A DNA stretch of 64,000 nucleotides from Haliclona indistincta (GCA_964017065.1 OZ024786.1:6177781-6241780), one strand, 5' to 3'; shown: positions 20,620-32,566, counted from the first letter of the stretch. A program made the numbers and translations. The notes: generated by a model from the sequence alone, not told the origin.

Positions 20620-22107
20620 GTTACATCAGTTTCATCTTCACCTGTAACGCAATAGCAAATAATTATCATACAATTTATTAATGTTCATAAACTTACTTAA
20701 TGTTCATAAACTTAATGTTCTTAAGTCATACGGTGCATTGATACTGCACACTAACTACTGTGCTGTGGCTAACACTAGACTAGTATCACTCTTCTGCTTA
20801 TTAATCAATAAAAACAGCGTTTACTAGGCTACTAGCTGCTGCATAGACTACTAGGTACATTAATGACGAATCAAAACAACAAATAATTCGAATTATACTC
20901 AGGAATGTTCAACGGCAGCAGCTCCAGTCCAGTGCTAAGATCGGCAGTTCCGGCATAGCTGTTCGAATCTTAGAGAGGATGACTGAGATGGATTGCTGCT
21001 ACACTTGATGTGAGATTTCCTCTTTGTTTCTCTCCTTCTCTTCCTCCTTGTTCATCACTTCCTCGTTTCACTGCTGGGTTGTCAATTCCACTTTTATCAA
21101 TTCCTTGTTTCTCTCTGTTGTCTCTTCTTTTCCCTTTCTCTTCCTCTTCGATGGTGGTGATGGTGGTTGTGTGTCGGGCCTGAATTTTGCCATTCTCTGT
21201 AGAGGTACAGCATTAATTTTTACGTGCTCACTAAAATAGCTTAGACGTTCACTCTTGAATTGAAATGGATTACAGTACGAGATAGAAAGCCGCTCTTAAT
21301 TGTTTGGTCGATGCACAGTAACCACCATTTACGTCACAGGCATTCAGTGATACAACAAATGTAGAGAGAGTCCCTGCCATATATACTGTGAAACCATGGT
21401 ACTGCTGTATATACACACACAAACAGACGTGCACACACACACAAACAGATACGCGCGCGCGCACGCACACACATGCACACACGACCCATTCACTTGGTTA
21501 CTAGGCAACTAAGGCTTTCGTTTCAGCGTTACAGCCACTACAACCGAATCCTCTCCGTAATCAAACTTCATAGTGCTACGTACAACAGCACGTCTACTTT
21601 GGATACGGCTAACTGGCATGTAGTGGCAAGTTCCTTCGGTTATACGTGTTGTTTATGTTTGTGCAAGTTTCTATTGTTTGAATAGCCTCTATGCCTACAA
21701 CTAAATATGCAAAGAGCTATACTTCTTTTGAGTTTTAATCAGCTTACTCTTCTGTCCGCCAGCCATGCCTCCTGTAGATCTTCCAGTTCATTGATGAAAT
21801 CATCTATAAAGTCTTTGTAGATAACTTCGTAATCTACAAACTATTTGAACTGAACAACAACCATTCATGTTTCAGTTATTGTAAGCTGATTCAACGAATT
21901 CTATTTCAGTGTATCTACATATCCTAGTCCGGGAGGGGACACGATCTGCAATTTGAAGACTATCATATCATGTAGTTTAGCATCATGTAGTTTAGCAATA
22001 TAGTTTCTTCCAATATGAAGTATAGTGTGATATTCTGTCAACAGTGACTTGGTAGCTGAAACAGCTCTACTGCTGAAGAAAGATCAAGACTGGAGGATTG
22101 CAATTTG
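20620..22107. other. No gene supported
   Basis: The stretch contains short pyrimidine-rich tracts (21000-21170) and a CA/CG microsatellite (listed separately). No coding frame with domain or splice support was found. Confidence 0.35.
21411..21485. repeat. CA/CG-rich dinucleotide microsatellite
   Basis: Runs of ACACAC with interspersed GCGCGCG (ACGCGCGCGCGCACGC). The Cys/Val-rich minus-strand frame across it is a simple-repeat artefact. Confidence 0.9.
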
Positions 22108-22326
22108 TCAGATAACTGCTTTGTGCATGTAATAACTGCTTTGAGGAGGAGCGAGGTAATTCATCACTGGAAAACTTCTGTCTTCCCATAAGTATGGCTT
22201 ATCTTTTGTGACTTGCCCCGTTTTGGTCGAGCCACCTGCTCGGCCTCTTTCCCTGTGTTTATTATATGTCATTCTTGATACTGAATGACATTTCTGGCAG
22301 GGACAGCAGCAGCTGTCGTATCTCAT
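22108..22326 (-). pseudogene. Cys-rich fragment, possible transposase N-terminus
   Basis: The frame starts MRYDSCCCPCQKCHSVSRMT, a CPCxxC cluster followed by basic residues (NKHRERGRAGG). Such clusters open some Tnp2-type (EnSpm/CACTA, Plavaka-like) proteins. Nothing else of the family is adjacent; a Tnp2-like fragment does occur at 34277-34831. Weak call. Confidence 0.2.
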
Positions 22327-22552
22327 GATTCTTTTGGTCCAAAATACGACATTGGCATCATGGTCTATCCTGAATGTTGGCTGTCTGACCGTTGGATCTC
22401 TCGAGGATCCTACTCCCTAAATGTGATGCCCTCGCACGAATGACTTTAGCTGTTAGATCTTTCTCACAGTAGGACTTTATTACACACTACTTTGTAAGGC
22501 ATCATAATTCACTGTGTCTAATGAACCCTTCTCAATGGTGAACTTGTTATAT

Positions 22553-23113
22553 TATTTCTGTATTTACGATTTGATTTTATTTGGGCTGCAATCAGCTGAC
22601 AATTAATTTTGCTGAAAGTGGCTGTACACATTGTTGGTGTTCAACTGGACTACATCTGAAGCAACCGATTGTTGTGCCTCCTTCTCTAGCCACTTGTACA
22701 AAAATGCTGTAGCAAATTATTTGTAGTTTTATGTGATGAAATATATCTTCATAGGGCAGCGAAGTTGAAGTGATTAGCAACTCTTTTTTTGCTCTTTCTC
22801 GTTGTCTAAATATCAGGTTCTCTTTTATTATTCAATTCATAACCAGGTTTATTTTTTCTAGTCTATTCATAACCAACTTAATTGGTCTATAAGGAAGGTT
22901 TGATTCTTACAGAGAAGCTATGTTTTTGATGGAACATGATGCAAACTCTCATGTTACCATTGTGACCTATGATATGTTTGGAGCTCGGTAACCCGTACAT
23001 TCCCTTCTCTAACCACCACAATGTGTACATAAGACTACTAACATCCACTGATGTGTTGCGGGTCATACATTACAAATATGGACTATACTCCTTACGATGA
23101 CTGCACTCACTGG
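22553..23113. repeat. Partial copy 3 of the 4-kb repeat family
   Basis: The sequence matches 39860-40150 and 40505-40720 of copy 2 with the middle missing. It shares the segment from TTCTGTATTTAC through the CTCTTTCTCGTT region, and the tail containing GATGTGTTGCGGGTCAT that is absent from copy 1. It ends at CACTGG, where a hAT terminus begins. Confidence 0.8.
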
Positions 23114-23686
23114 CAGGGTTGGGGCGAAGTACTTTTGAAAGTATTTAAGTAAAGTACAAGTACTTTCAGAAAATACTGAAGTACAAGTACCTAGCAAATT
23201 TTGCCTTGGGACTTAAATACAAGTACAAGTAGTAAGATTTGTACTTAAATACAAGTACAAGTACTATTTTAACTGTGAGCTTGTCAAGGAGGAATGACTT
23301 CATGTTTATGCATGTAATTTTACTATTCGCACTATTTTATAAATCCAATGTCCGAAGCTATGTTTAAAATCATGGCTTTAGAAAGCGCATGAGCTACTAT
23401 GGAAAAAGTGAAATTTATATCACGGCTGCAATTCTTGATCCGCGATTCAAACTAAGATGGTGCTTTAAAGAGGAGAATAGAGAATTCATTGAGTCAGAAC
23501 TAAATACCCAATTCTTTCACAGTTAGCAAAAGAAGTAATGGGAGTTCGCTCTTCATCAGTACCTGTGGAGCGATTGTTTAGTATTGCGGGAAAAGTATTT
23601 AGACCAGAATGGTGTAACCTTACAGATCAATGCTTTGAGCAGCTTATGTTTATTAGATGTAACAGTACAGACAATAAGACTGAATA
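23114..23686 (+). mobile_element. Internally deleted hAT element: 5' end plus transposase C-terminus
   Basis: CAGGGTTGGGGCGAAGTACT followed by many AAGTACAAGTAC subterminal repeats (23114-23270) is typical of a hAT terminus, placed exactly at the end of repeat copy 3. From about 23405 the plus strand encodes YITAAILDPRFKLRWCF and, after a break, the hAT dimerisation domain: VMGVRSSSVPVERLFS, then GKVFRPEW and QCFEQLMFIRCN, stopping at 23686. The core between is missing and the right terminus was not located. Confidence 0.65.
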
Positions 23687-23880
23687 AGTAACAGTATACT
23701 GTATATGCCTTCCAATAACGCGGTTACATCCAAGCATGACTGACTCCAATACCCATTCTTCTGATATGTAGTGGCCCGTGATTCCTAAGTATGATCTCAT
23801 CTGGTGATTGGACCAAAGATCTATAGTAAGATGGGCGATTTATGTTTTTGAAAGCTTTCCCAAAAGTTTGTCTTTTACTT

Positions 23881-24147
23881 CTAAGTGTTTCTTAATAAAA
23901 CCGAAGAGAAATGCTTTCTACTTGGTACTTTGTACATCGGGTCAAGAATCTCAACAAACTTCTTGAACTTACAGCTATCTACCACTGCAAGAGGAAGGAG
24001 GTCTTCAGCTACGAAGTCGATGAGAGCATTGGTTGGTTTGGTTTGCTTTATGTGTTTTGGGTGGTACATGTACTTCTCAGGATTTTCTGCTTTTTTCACA
24101 GGATGATCTAGTGTTTGCTGTGATTCGGCCTCCTCTTGATCGTTCAA
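23881..24147 (-). pseudogene. hAT transposase N-terminal fragment
   Basis: The frame includes NALIDFVAEDLLPLAVVDSC, then FKKFVEILDPMYKVPSRKHF, the segment just after the BED finger in hAT transposases (compare IRPAAIVEGEGFKGLLKLIE in the intact element at 18139-19227). It stops after about 88 codons. Its order relative to the C-terminal fragment at 24270-24400 is reversed for this strand, so the two come from different insertions. Confidence 0.55.
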
Positions 24148-24264
24148 TTTTTCTGAGTGCGCACGTTTCTATGACAAATGTAAAGTTTGTAAACACTGTA
24201 GCCCAATACAATCTTACCAAGTGTTTCCACCAATTAGTGGTGACTGAAAGAGAAGCAGATATCT

Positions 24265-24400
24265 TACTAGGATTTCTTTTCGCAGAAATTAACTCTCCTG
24301 CCTTAGAGAATAGACATTCAGAAGAAACAGATGATCCTGGGATTGCTAAATGCTTCTTAGCTAGTATCATCAAAACCTCGATCTCCAATTATTCAATCTT
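24265..24400 (-). pseudogene. hAT C-terminal dimerisation fragment, copy 1
   Basis: Minus-strand residues read MILAKKHLAIPGSSVSSECL followed by FSKAGELISAKRN, the conserved 'IP.SS..SE..FS.aG.li...R' motif of hAT dimerisation domains. The region 24265-24585 is repeated at 44363-44667 (same fragment plus a non-coding-looking flank). Confidence 0.65.
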
Positions 24401-24707
24401 TTTTTTTCAACCAAATGGAGCAGGCCGCTTGTTTCAGTAAGTTGCTTATCAGAGTTGGACCCAGTGTTTGAGGCAAAAATAATTGGAGCACTTGGGAGAT
24501 ATTCCTATAAGGGCTTTAAAGGATTGTAATTCGAATAAGTGATTTGCTGAAGCTCAAGGAGTGAAGGATTTGCTACAAAAGCATTAATAGTAGTCACAAA
24601 AATCAAATTCAAGCCATGTTGCGACTATTGCAGCTGTAGCAACATAAGTAAAAGGATTGGTTTTGGTGTTCATCTAAGTGTTCACTAGATCTAGGTGCCA
24701 AATTCAA

Positions 24708-24899
24708 TGTTACTGAATATCTTCAGTCTTCCCTTGGCCCTTTTTCCGAAATTATATCTGTGCATTGCCACCATCTTTTACGACATCTCCTTACTTCAGG
24801 CTCAATTTTGTGCACAGCTGCAACATCACTAATGTACTTGAATGCATGTTCCCATCCTTCGTCACTTCTCAGCTCCTTCAAAGTGTCAATGGTTGACAT
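24708..24899 (-). pseudogene. hAT fragment, ZMYM1-like helical segment
   Basis: The minus strand encodes STIDTLKELRSDEGWEHAFK, then YISDVAAVHKIEPEVRRCRK, resembling the 'LR.D..w...y......I....pR.r' helix found late in ZMYM1-type hAT transposases. The catalytic core is not adjacent. Family assignment is moderate. Confidence 0.4.
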
Positions 24900-24909
24900 A
24901 ATTAACTCA

Positions 24910-25540
24910 CAAGCACTAGCTAGATCTAAGTGTTCACTAGATCTAGGTGTTCACTCAATGAGATAGTGTTTTTATAACTGATCGGTTTACCTGGCCTACT
25001 ATCAGCTCTTCATCGTTTAAACTTTATACTTTATATCCTAATGTAAAAAAGTTAGTAAAATCACTACTCACAGATATCCTGAGCACTCTCATTGACAAAG
25101 AACTCATCGTCTTTCCAGCTGGGTGAAGACAAAAAGCCTTGCTAAACAAAATCAATGGAACACTGTTTGCCCCTGACCACTTCAAGGAGCATCGTGATCT
25201 TGCCAGCATCACTGGCATATTACCTGTCTCCAACCGTCACGAAGTGTTTCTGAACTCAGAAATGCTCGTCAAATTTATCACATCATGTCAATCAGTGGAT
25301 CCTTCTCTCTTATACATTCTTAGCCCTTGATTTGCTGTTCTCTTTTCTTCCTCTAACGTCTAACATCAGTGCTGCCTTGTACTAACACTAGCCTCTAGCT
25401 GCCAAGTTCCATCTAAAACGAAACTGTACGTACGCGTACCGTCAGCCATCACAATTCTATATTACATTATTCAACAATCAAGTAATGAGATTGGAAGTCT
25501 CTGCTGTTCTATTGGAATTCTCTGCTAAGTGCTTGTGGGT
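24910..25540. other. Possible coding scraps, unidentified
   Basis: A 63-codon plus-strand frame at 25139-25330 (FKEHRDLASITGILPVSNRH) is open but overlaps a minus-strand frame of similar size. No splice or domain evidence decides between them. Confidence 0.2.
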
Positions 25541-25768
25541 ATGGCTTGGATCTGCTTCGGCGAACTAAATGATTATGGGGAAAAGGGGATGGCGTTGCTG
25601 CGGAAGGCAAGATTAGAGGGAGATCTCTTCCCTGGATTCGTTAAATTCGAGCGACCAGACAGCCTGATCCAACAAGTAAGAGCGTTAGTGTTTGAGGTGC
25701 ATTGACCCGCATGATCTCTCTTTCAGTACCCCTTTGATACTATACTCTCTCCTTTTATGCATTCTTAA
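25541..25768 (+). CDS. Candidate two-exon mini-gene, 58 residues
   Basis: ATG at 25541 opens 45 codons (MAWICFGELNDYGEKGMALL ... RPDSLIQQ) to a GTAAGA donor at 25676. A 51-base intron ends in CTCTCTTTCAG at 25726. Exon 2 continues in phase 0 with YPFDTILSPFMHS and a TAA at 25766-25768. The splice sites are strong and the intron is typical of the short introns elsewhere in the window. No domain is recognised; it could be the truncated 5' end of a longer gene. Confidence 0.3.
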
Positions 25769-25769
25769 T

Positions 25770-27480
25770 AATAACAAGCAATTCTGATTTTTATTTTAGA
25801 TAGCTACCATGTACCTCTTAACAATTTTTGTCCACAATAGACATGTAGGGAGCCAGTTTTTCAAATTTTTCATAAACCTTTGAGTGTCAAGGTTTATGTA
25901 CCAAGGAGGACACATTTCATCTCTGCTGCAGGTGACAGTATTCTATCGTTGTCCTTACTCTACCCAATATAGTGCTGCGATGATGTAACGTCACATCCGT
26001 ACTCACACTAGTGAGATATTCGTGATATAAGACATATTATTATGACATAGCTCAAAGCCTTAACAAACCCCAAAACGGCACCAACTAACTTACAATTATT
26101 GTATACTGACACTACAGTGTGTATGCAGTGTCAGTACAATTATAAATTTAGTGAACAAACGGAATAGCTTAAGCTATTCCGTTTTCTCTTCTGTAAAGAG
26201 CGACGCAACTTTCCTAGTCTTTGTGGGTTTGTCTTTGGATTTTGTGAGTTGTTAACTCCACTGATACTGGCTAAATTATGTACAGTGTTTTTTGGCCTGA
26301 CTGCTGCCACCTACAATGTGTATTAGATGGATGCTAAGTTAGTGCAAACATGCAAAGTCCTTGTTGTAAATCCATCCTTGTTGTCCTTGTTCTATTCATA
26401 TTAGCACGCGTCCTTATCGATATCCATCGACTCGGTTTCATCTGGTTGTCGTGTCTGTGTGTAGATATAAGACATATTCGTGTGAGGAATGCGGGAGGCG
26501 CTTTATTAAATCTGGGAATCTCAATACCCATATTGCATTTCTGTCATATCTAGTACATATCTAAATATAAATTATGAGGTAATTTATGTATAGCAAAATG
26601 TCTTTTAGTGCTTAAGACGAAAAATATAAGTCCAGTTCTTCCATTGATCAGCTTTGAGTCCTGACACATTGGTAGCTAGTTTGTATGGGATGCGTCCAAT
26701 AACTGGTAGACAACAAAATGCATCTACCTTGTTCTGTATTTCTATAAGTTAGTCATCAGATATTACCGAAGTTGATAACCATACCGTGAAACCTCTCTTT
26801 GCCGCGCCTAAGAAGAGGCAATGCATTGGGTCAACAATGCGCGAAGATATGGCATTGTAATAAGGTAGATCATAAGGCAAAGTGTACCGTACATTCCTAA
26901 ATAACCTTCATTTTATTGATTTTCTACTACAAAACCACAGCGATGGTATGTGAGTACATGAGCACTCAGATCACGTCGAAACGTTGTGTGTCTCCACAGT
27001 CATAGCGTATGTGTAGTAACTCAATTATCTCTATCATAAGTCTCATATTAAAATAAAATAAAAAACTATTTCACATACTCATGATGTATTCATACCCATG
27101 CAAGCAGAAGTGGTAACTATTAGGTCTTCATTTTATGTAAAAGATAGTTTTTTTTGTATCTTGCATTGGTGAATAACAACCTTTTATCTGAAGTGTTTCA
27201 AACTTACAATGCATTTGATTGGTAATACTAGTTTTGCTATCGTTCTTCTTTGAGTCTTCTGCATCCACTATGAATAGGAAAGCAATAATACAAAACATTC
27301 TTTAACATTCTTATTCTTTACATGTGGATTCATTTTCGAAGACAAATTAAATATTTCTGATACACTTCTTAATCACTACTTTTAAGCTTTGTTCTATGTA
27401 TCATCGGTGGTTCTTAGCCACTCAGTCCAAGGTGAATTGACTTTTTTGTTTTCATGGAGGCGAACACCAAGCTGCTACTG
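25770..27480. other. No gene supported
   Basis: AT-rich sequence with short frames only; the paired frames at 26334-26553 overlap on both strands without domain support. A short inverted repeat of about 12 bases (AACGGAATAGCT/AGCTATTCCGTT) lies at 26158-26183. Confidence 0.35.
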
Positions 27481-27483
27481 TAC

Positions 27484-27664
27484 TGCGGAGACAGCTGAAG
27501 ATGGCGAGGAGAGATTGGCTAGGACTAGAGAGTAAGAAAGAGCAAAGAAACAGGCGAAGACAGCTGAAGATGGCTAGGAGAGATTGGCTAGGACTAGAGA
27601 GTAAGAAAGAGCAAAGAAACAGGCGAAGACAGCTGAAGATGGCGAGGAGAGATTGGCTAGGACT
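27484..27664 (+). repeat. 69-bp tandem repeat in an open frame
   Basis: About 2.6 head-to-tail copies of a 69-base unit (CAGCTGAAGATGGCGAGGAG ... AAACAGGCGAAGA). Because 69 is divisible by three, the unit encodes a basic 23-residue repeat (MARRDWLGLESKKEQRNRRR then QLK). The frame is uninterrupted across all copies, then runs into a stop. Probably simple expansion, not a gene. Confidence 0.8.
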
Positions 27665-27679
27665 CGGGTGGCTGGTAGA

Positions 27680-28457
27680 AATGATTTATTGATTTCAGTT
27701 TCTTAATGTGTATTACTTCTCTTATACATGTAAGGCTTTGTCTTCATTATTAGTGTTAATTTTTGTAGTCATGCTATAATAATTATGCTTTTGTCTTGCC
27801 ACTTGTTTACAATCATTCTGTGCTTATTCTCTTTGTTTGATTCTGGCTGACATTCTCTGTGTCTAATGGTCATGGAGTTGTCGTGCCAGCATGCATGATA
27901 CAGCTTGTAGATAAGTGATATTAGTAACCTTCTGTGGCTCCACCCACTGAGCATATAATGTTTATTAGTTTGTCTGTGTAACCACACATAAGCAATACTT
28001 GCAAGATGACAAGGGAAAACCGGCATTAAGTCATGTAAATGCTAGATCTATATAGCAGAGAGTCGAAACGGCGACAATAAACAGTAGGTATTTTAACAGC
28101 TATCTGCATGGAAATTGATCACACTGGGTCTAACAACAGCTTCAGCTGGTCAAGAAGTGCATTTATCCAGTAATGACGTGATGTATAAAGTACACGGGAT
28201 TGTTGGTAGGCTTACCATTCAGTTACGCTCTTGAACCGGAGCATGCGCCGGCACCTTTACATCGAGCATTGAAGGGCCAGCTCGCCCTTCGATGCTCTCC
28301 TGGCAATGTCGGTTGGTTGTTGGTTTTAGTTTGACTCGGAGCCACAACACGACCACTGCTGTGGCTGCGAGAGCTGCTGCCGTTAGTACGATCGTCACAC
28401 TTTTATTCGCCTTTTTTTTTCTTGTGAATAGCTATTATATAAAAGCATTATACATAA
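27680..28457. other. No gene supported; one GC-rich inverted repeat
   Basis: An imperfect inverted repeat, GAGCATTGAAGGGC...GCCCTTCGATGCTC, lies at about 28264-28298. Frames here lack domain support. Confidence 0.35.
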
Positions 28458-28461
28458 TTAA

Positions 28462-28954
28462 CCCTTCAAAAGCGGCGGGCGACTATAGTCGCCCGGCAAG
28501 TTTGACGTCACCGGAAGTGGGCGTTAAAATTCGAAGATAGTTTATTTCACCTATGGACCAAATACAGCTATGTGGGGTGTGATGGCGAGCCATTGGCGGG
28601 GCCTGCGGCCCCGCCAAGCAGAGCTTTGGCGGGATTACCTAGCACCACTGGGTCTCCAGGGGCTTCTTGACATAAAAAGCAGCCATTCGTGCACTAAATT
28701 TGTCTCACACGTGCTGTTTTGAGCAAACAAGCGGCGTTTTTTGCTCCGGTGAGAGTGATTCTAGCACACGACAGTTGGTAGATCGTCAAGTGGGCGTGGT
28801 TAACCGCAATTGTCATTGACAACAAGCCCGCACGTTGTGCAAGTTGATTTTGCATATTAACAGCGATCACAGCGCTAGTTTGTCTGTCTAATGGTTTCAA
28901 AGGTTAGTGAAATTCACAAAATAGAGGCTGGAATTGCTGTCCGCACTTGAAGGG
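28462..28954. mobile_element. piggyBac-type MITE, 493 bp, TTAA target duplication
   Basis: TTAA (28458-28461) and TTAA (28955-28958) flank an element whose ends are CCCTTCAAAAGCGG and, complemented from the right, CCCTTCAAGTGCGG, identical at 12 of 14 positions. TTAA duplication with CCCTT ends is diagnostic of the piggyBac superfamily. The interior is GC-rich with inverted repeats (GGGCGACTATAGTCGCCC; GGGGCCTGCGGCCCC) and encodes no transposase, so it is non-autonomous. Decayed piggyBac transposases lie at 8.0-8.8 and 37.8-38.5 kb. Confidence 0.85.
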
Positions 28955-28959
28955 TTAAT

Positions 28960-30292
28960 TGAGTATAAGATGCAGCAACAATTCATTTGTAACTATCTTT
29001 GATGTCAACAAAATGTCTTCCCATTTATCCGCAGTCAGTGGTAGCTCTGTTGAATGCGATGAGGAATGCCCAGGAGGACATTGCTGTGGAAGAAGTGGAA
29101 TAGTTTTCAGACACAGTCTTGGTGCCAGACAAACGATCCTCCAGAGTGTGCCTCATCTTCCTATTTCATCAGCGGTGTCACCACAAACTGATCGGCAGAT
29201 TGCAAGCTTCTTAATTTCTCTCCTTTAAGGTGGCGGGTGCATAATTATAATAACGAATTATTCTCCTTTAAGGTTGTGGACAGGATCTTGGGATAATGAA
29301 TATCATTATGTAGCCCCACCCACCGAGTACGATAAGGAGGGGTTACATGTGTTTGTATGCAAGGCTAATGCTAAGCACCTGTAGACCTGTGTTTGATTAC
29401 CTGTTAGAATAACTACACTTCTCACTTATTAACACATTAGCATAACATCAGCCAAGCTACTTTGATACTCGGTCCCAAGTTCACGCCGCCTGCTGATCAA
29501 TAATCTTATTCAGCAGCTCGGTGGAGAAGTCAAGTGTAGGGCGGGTGGGTGGAACGTGCAAGCAGCGTGTCCCTGGTTGGTGCTGTGTAGCTAGCGCTGT
29601 CACCTGTCACATACACGTGGGATCTGTAGCTAACTGCGCAGGCGCGTAGCCTATCGTGTGCACGTTGGGACAGTCGTTCAATTAACTCCGCCCAACAGAG
29701 ATCTATTGAGCTACATTTAATTTCTCTCCTTGGGTTGTGGACAGGATCTTGGGATAATGAATATCATTATGTCATTATGGAAATTACGAATCGAGTAGCT
29801 TGAATGTGACGACGCAGATAGAGCATCGAGATACTGAGCTTTGATGATATGGATAAAATTCTTTTCTTTTATCTTTATTAAAGTACTTTGTAATGAAGAA
29901 GCATGATACCACGCGAAACACTACGTATAAGACAGCTAACAATTGTAGCATAAATGCAATTTTACATTGTAGTTAAGTGACTCTGACTGGACGGCCTGAC
30001 TTGCTATATATGACAGTGGGAGATGGTGTGCAGCTCTGTCCTTGACATGTACACTCTTGGTCTTCCTGTGGTTTCCCTTGTGGTCATGGTCTTTTGAATG
30101 TCCAACATTCCTGGAATCATCGGAACCTGCAAACTGCTTTTCATACTCCTCTACGTGTCTATACAGGTTGTGGAAGCGCTCATCAGCCTTGGGCCTCAAC
30201 CATCTGCAGCTGCGCTGTTTGGTCCTAGTGCATTCCCACATACTTATACTCAATTCCGTGGTCACAGCACCTGTGTCTTATATGATTGTTAT
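28960..30292. other. Non-coding repeats; short direct repeat brackets an insertion
   Basis: A near-identical segment of about 50 bases (GGTTGTGGACAGGATCTTGG onward) occurs at 29272-29320 and again at 29727-29775, bracketing about 400 bases that include a 'cccacccaccgagtac' repeat. This could be a long target duplication or tandem copies. An 89-codon frame at 28959-29228 has a Cys-rich piece (ECDEECPGGHCCG) after a possible acceptor, but no further support. Confidence 0.35.
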
Positions 30293-30484
30293 TTAGCTTC
30301 CTCCCCAAGACCAGGATAAGCTTTGTCAGCTAAACATTTCAAGTCGTCTCCAAACTCTGCCCATCCTTCACTCTTGTCTGGTACGTTGTCTGGTACAGGG
30401 CTCTTTGGGTCTCAGGCTCGAATCATTTCCGTAATGTTTCTTTAGCCTGAGTGTAGTCTGCTTTCGTTGCGTCTGTAGCGCGTG
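30293..30484 (-). pseudogene. Ty3/gypsy-like Gag fragment
   Basis: Minus-strand pieces in two frames read ATDATKADYTQAKETLRK, FEPETQRALYQTTYQTR, then SEGWAEFGDDLKCLADKAYP. This matches the conserved middle of gypsy-type Gag proteins of invertebrates ('fgdDL..LadkAyP'). Frames switch once and a TGA interrupts. No reverse transcriptase is adjacent. The open frame immediately below (29936-30265) does not continue Gag and is not assigned. Confidence 0.5.
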
Positions 30485-30499
30485 TCCACGAATAGCATA

Positions 30500-31286
30500 T
30501 TACGATACTTACGATATGATACTGCGATACTACTATATTTGGATACCTCTTAAAAGAGATATCAGGTCAAATCCAACAACGAACTGTGTACATGATCTAG
30601 CCCAATTTGGTGAAGACAATCAACGCTTATTACTAAAAGAACATGTTTTTTAAATGATTGCGTGTGCTTGTCATCTGCCATCGAGTCAGTTGTTATGACA
30701 CCTGTATGCGTTACCGGATAAGATGCACTTCATTTGAAGATGAGCAAATGACCTTGATCGTCTGATAAATTATTGTCGCAAAAACACTGATGTGTACCGC
30801 CTCACCCATCGACCAGGAATAAGAACGGAAGTTATCTCTCTGGTTAGTTGTTCAACAGTGATACCGTTACTATCATTTTTCCAACCGTCAACTACTTCAT
30901 GTTTCCTTACTTTAGCAAGCGTTGTGGTCAACCCTATTATAATTCGAGGTCATTGCTGATCGGCAATGATAATGTTAAACGTTTTCTTTACAAAGTCTTT
31001 TTTTAAATAATTTAATTATCCTGTTATGTAAAATGATGAGCTATGATAGTGTATTCTTTTTTGCTTTCGGGCTGCTCACCAGAATCCTCCTGCAATGGAG
31101 AATTTAATAGTATTTCATTGTTACACAATCGTTATCTCACATCGTGCTTGTCTGCCTCTTCCATCTATCTCTCCCTCTTACTCCGCTTTAATGAAAGATC
31201 AGGATCCTGCAGCAAGACAGTAATCAGGTTATGGATACATAATTGTAGTAGCTAGTAGCTTACAATTCCTTGGGCACATAGCTTAC
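30500..31286. other. No gene supported
   Basis: AT-rich sequence with only short frames; no terminal repeats recognised. Confidence 0.35.
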
Positions 31287-31634
31287 ATCATCTCTTGGAA
31301 TCTTGAAGCTTTTGTGATCAAAGTAGTCTATGAAATCAGATAACAGCTTGTACTCCTTCACAACACTAGTACTACTTGGAGTGTTGGAGGTGGTGGAGTG
31401 GGTCCCAAATAATTTTGCCATCCTCGAGAATTGGTGGTCTCTTGTGCTTTGGAACCGCCGGCCCGAAAATGTCTGAGAACTCCAACATCCCATCCATCGC
31501 ATCTTCGTTGGTGGGAGTAGAGTTCCTGAACTCCTCCAGCACATGCCACCCCTCGGGGTGGATCGGAGATGGCGGATCATCGGGTCTGCCCCAACAGAAA
31601 TGGCCAGCTCTGGATGGTTCCAGCCTCTCTTCAG
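31287..31634 (-). CDS. Unidentified exon, frameshifted
   Basis: The exon lies between an acceptor (TGCATGTGTAG) above 31634 and a consensus donor (GATGAT/GTAAGC) below 31287. It encodes EERLEPSRAGHFCWGRPDDP, then MLEFSDIFGPAVPKHKRPPI, then shifts by one base near 31385 into VVKEYKLLSDFIDYFDHKSF. Acidic and Pro-rich, without a domain I recognise. The strong splice signals on both sides suggest a host gene or a recently decayed one. Confidence 0.35.
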
Positions 31635-31759
31635 CTACACATGCAAGCAGAAAACAGTAATAATAAATGAAGAGAAGAGTGGTTGAGCGTTTGGTATCGT
31701 CATCCAGCTCCAGTTTTTTTGCGAAGCAATGCATACACTTGAACGGGCAGTTCATGATT

Positions 31760-32566
31760 TCATTTATCTACATTTACGTGAGAAGAGGTTCAGTGGTCAT
31801 TGCAGTGGAACTGAGTTGACATGATAGTGCACGAGTTGGCTCACCTCTCTTTCTTGTTTGCTTAAGCGTGCAGGTTCCTCAGAATTTATAGCCTGAGTGT
31901 GCTAACGCAATGCTCGCCGTGAGTCATCCAAGCGGTTGATTAGCAAGTTGTAACTGTGTTTGCTAATTTTAACTTACACATTTGAAGGGTCTGAGGCTCT
32001 TAGGATAAAACCTGTCTGTATCTTGCCTCACCATCTCTGACAATAAACATACATCAGTGCGAGTTTTCTGCTACATCAGTCGTAATACTAGTCAAAATAC
32101 TGTCAAGAATCATCACAGGCTACATGCATACATAAATGCACTGACATAATTATTAAGTCAGTTGTCACATTGATCCAGTTGGTTCTGTTTGTCAGTCATT
32201 ATGGAGAGGATGGTCTTGTCTGTCTTAGATACTAGTGTGAATCACGTTCACCTATTGCGAACACGGCTAGTGTTCTTATAGAGGTCATGGACTCAGAAGG
32301 CACCTGACTTTGTACAGCAGAGCACCTAGCCTCGCCGATATTGGATCCTTCACAGGAAGAAGTCCGTCGTACAGCCTAGCCTTGATTTGCAAGAAGCTTG
32401 TGACAAGGTGCTGCTGTACTGTTGGCTAATACATAACCAGCTACTTAGTTGATGAGCAAACTATCTTTCCAGTACAGTTACTATAGTTTTAGATACTAAG
32501 TTGATGTGACTGTATTCTATATTATTTTATTATTAGTAAGTGTTAGTCTAAGTTCTTGAAAGTCCT
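31760..32566. other. No gene supported
   Basis: No coding frame, terminal repeat or tandem array was recognised here. Confidence 0.35.

Noticed and set aside
21270..21482. Cys/Val-rich frame on the minus strand
   Set aside because: Translation of a CA/CG dinucleotide microsatellite.
29936..30265. Continuation of the gypsy Gag fragment
   Set aside because: The residues after the Gag block do not match Gag and start in another register; left unassigned.
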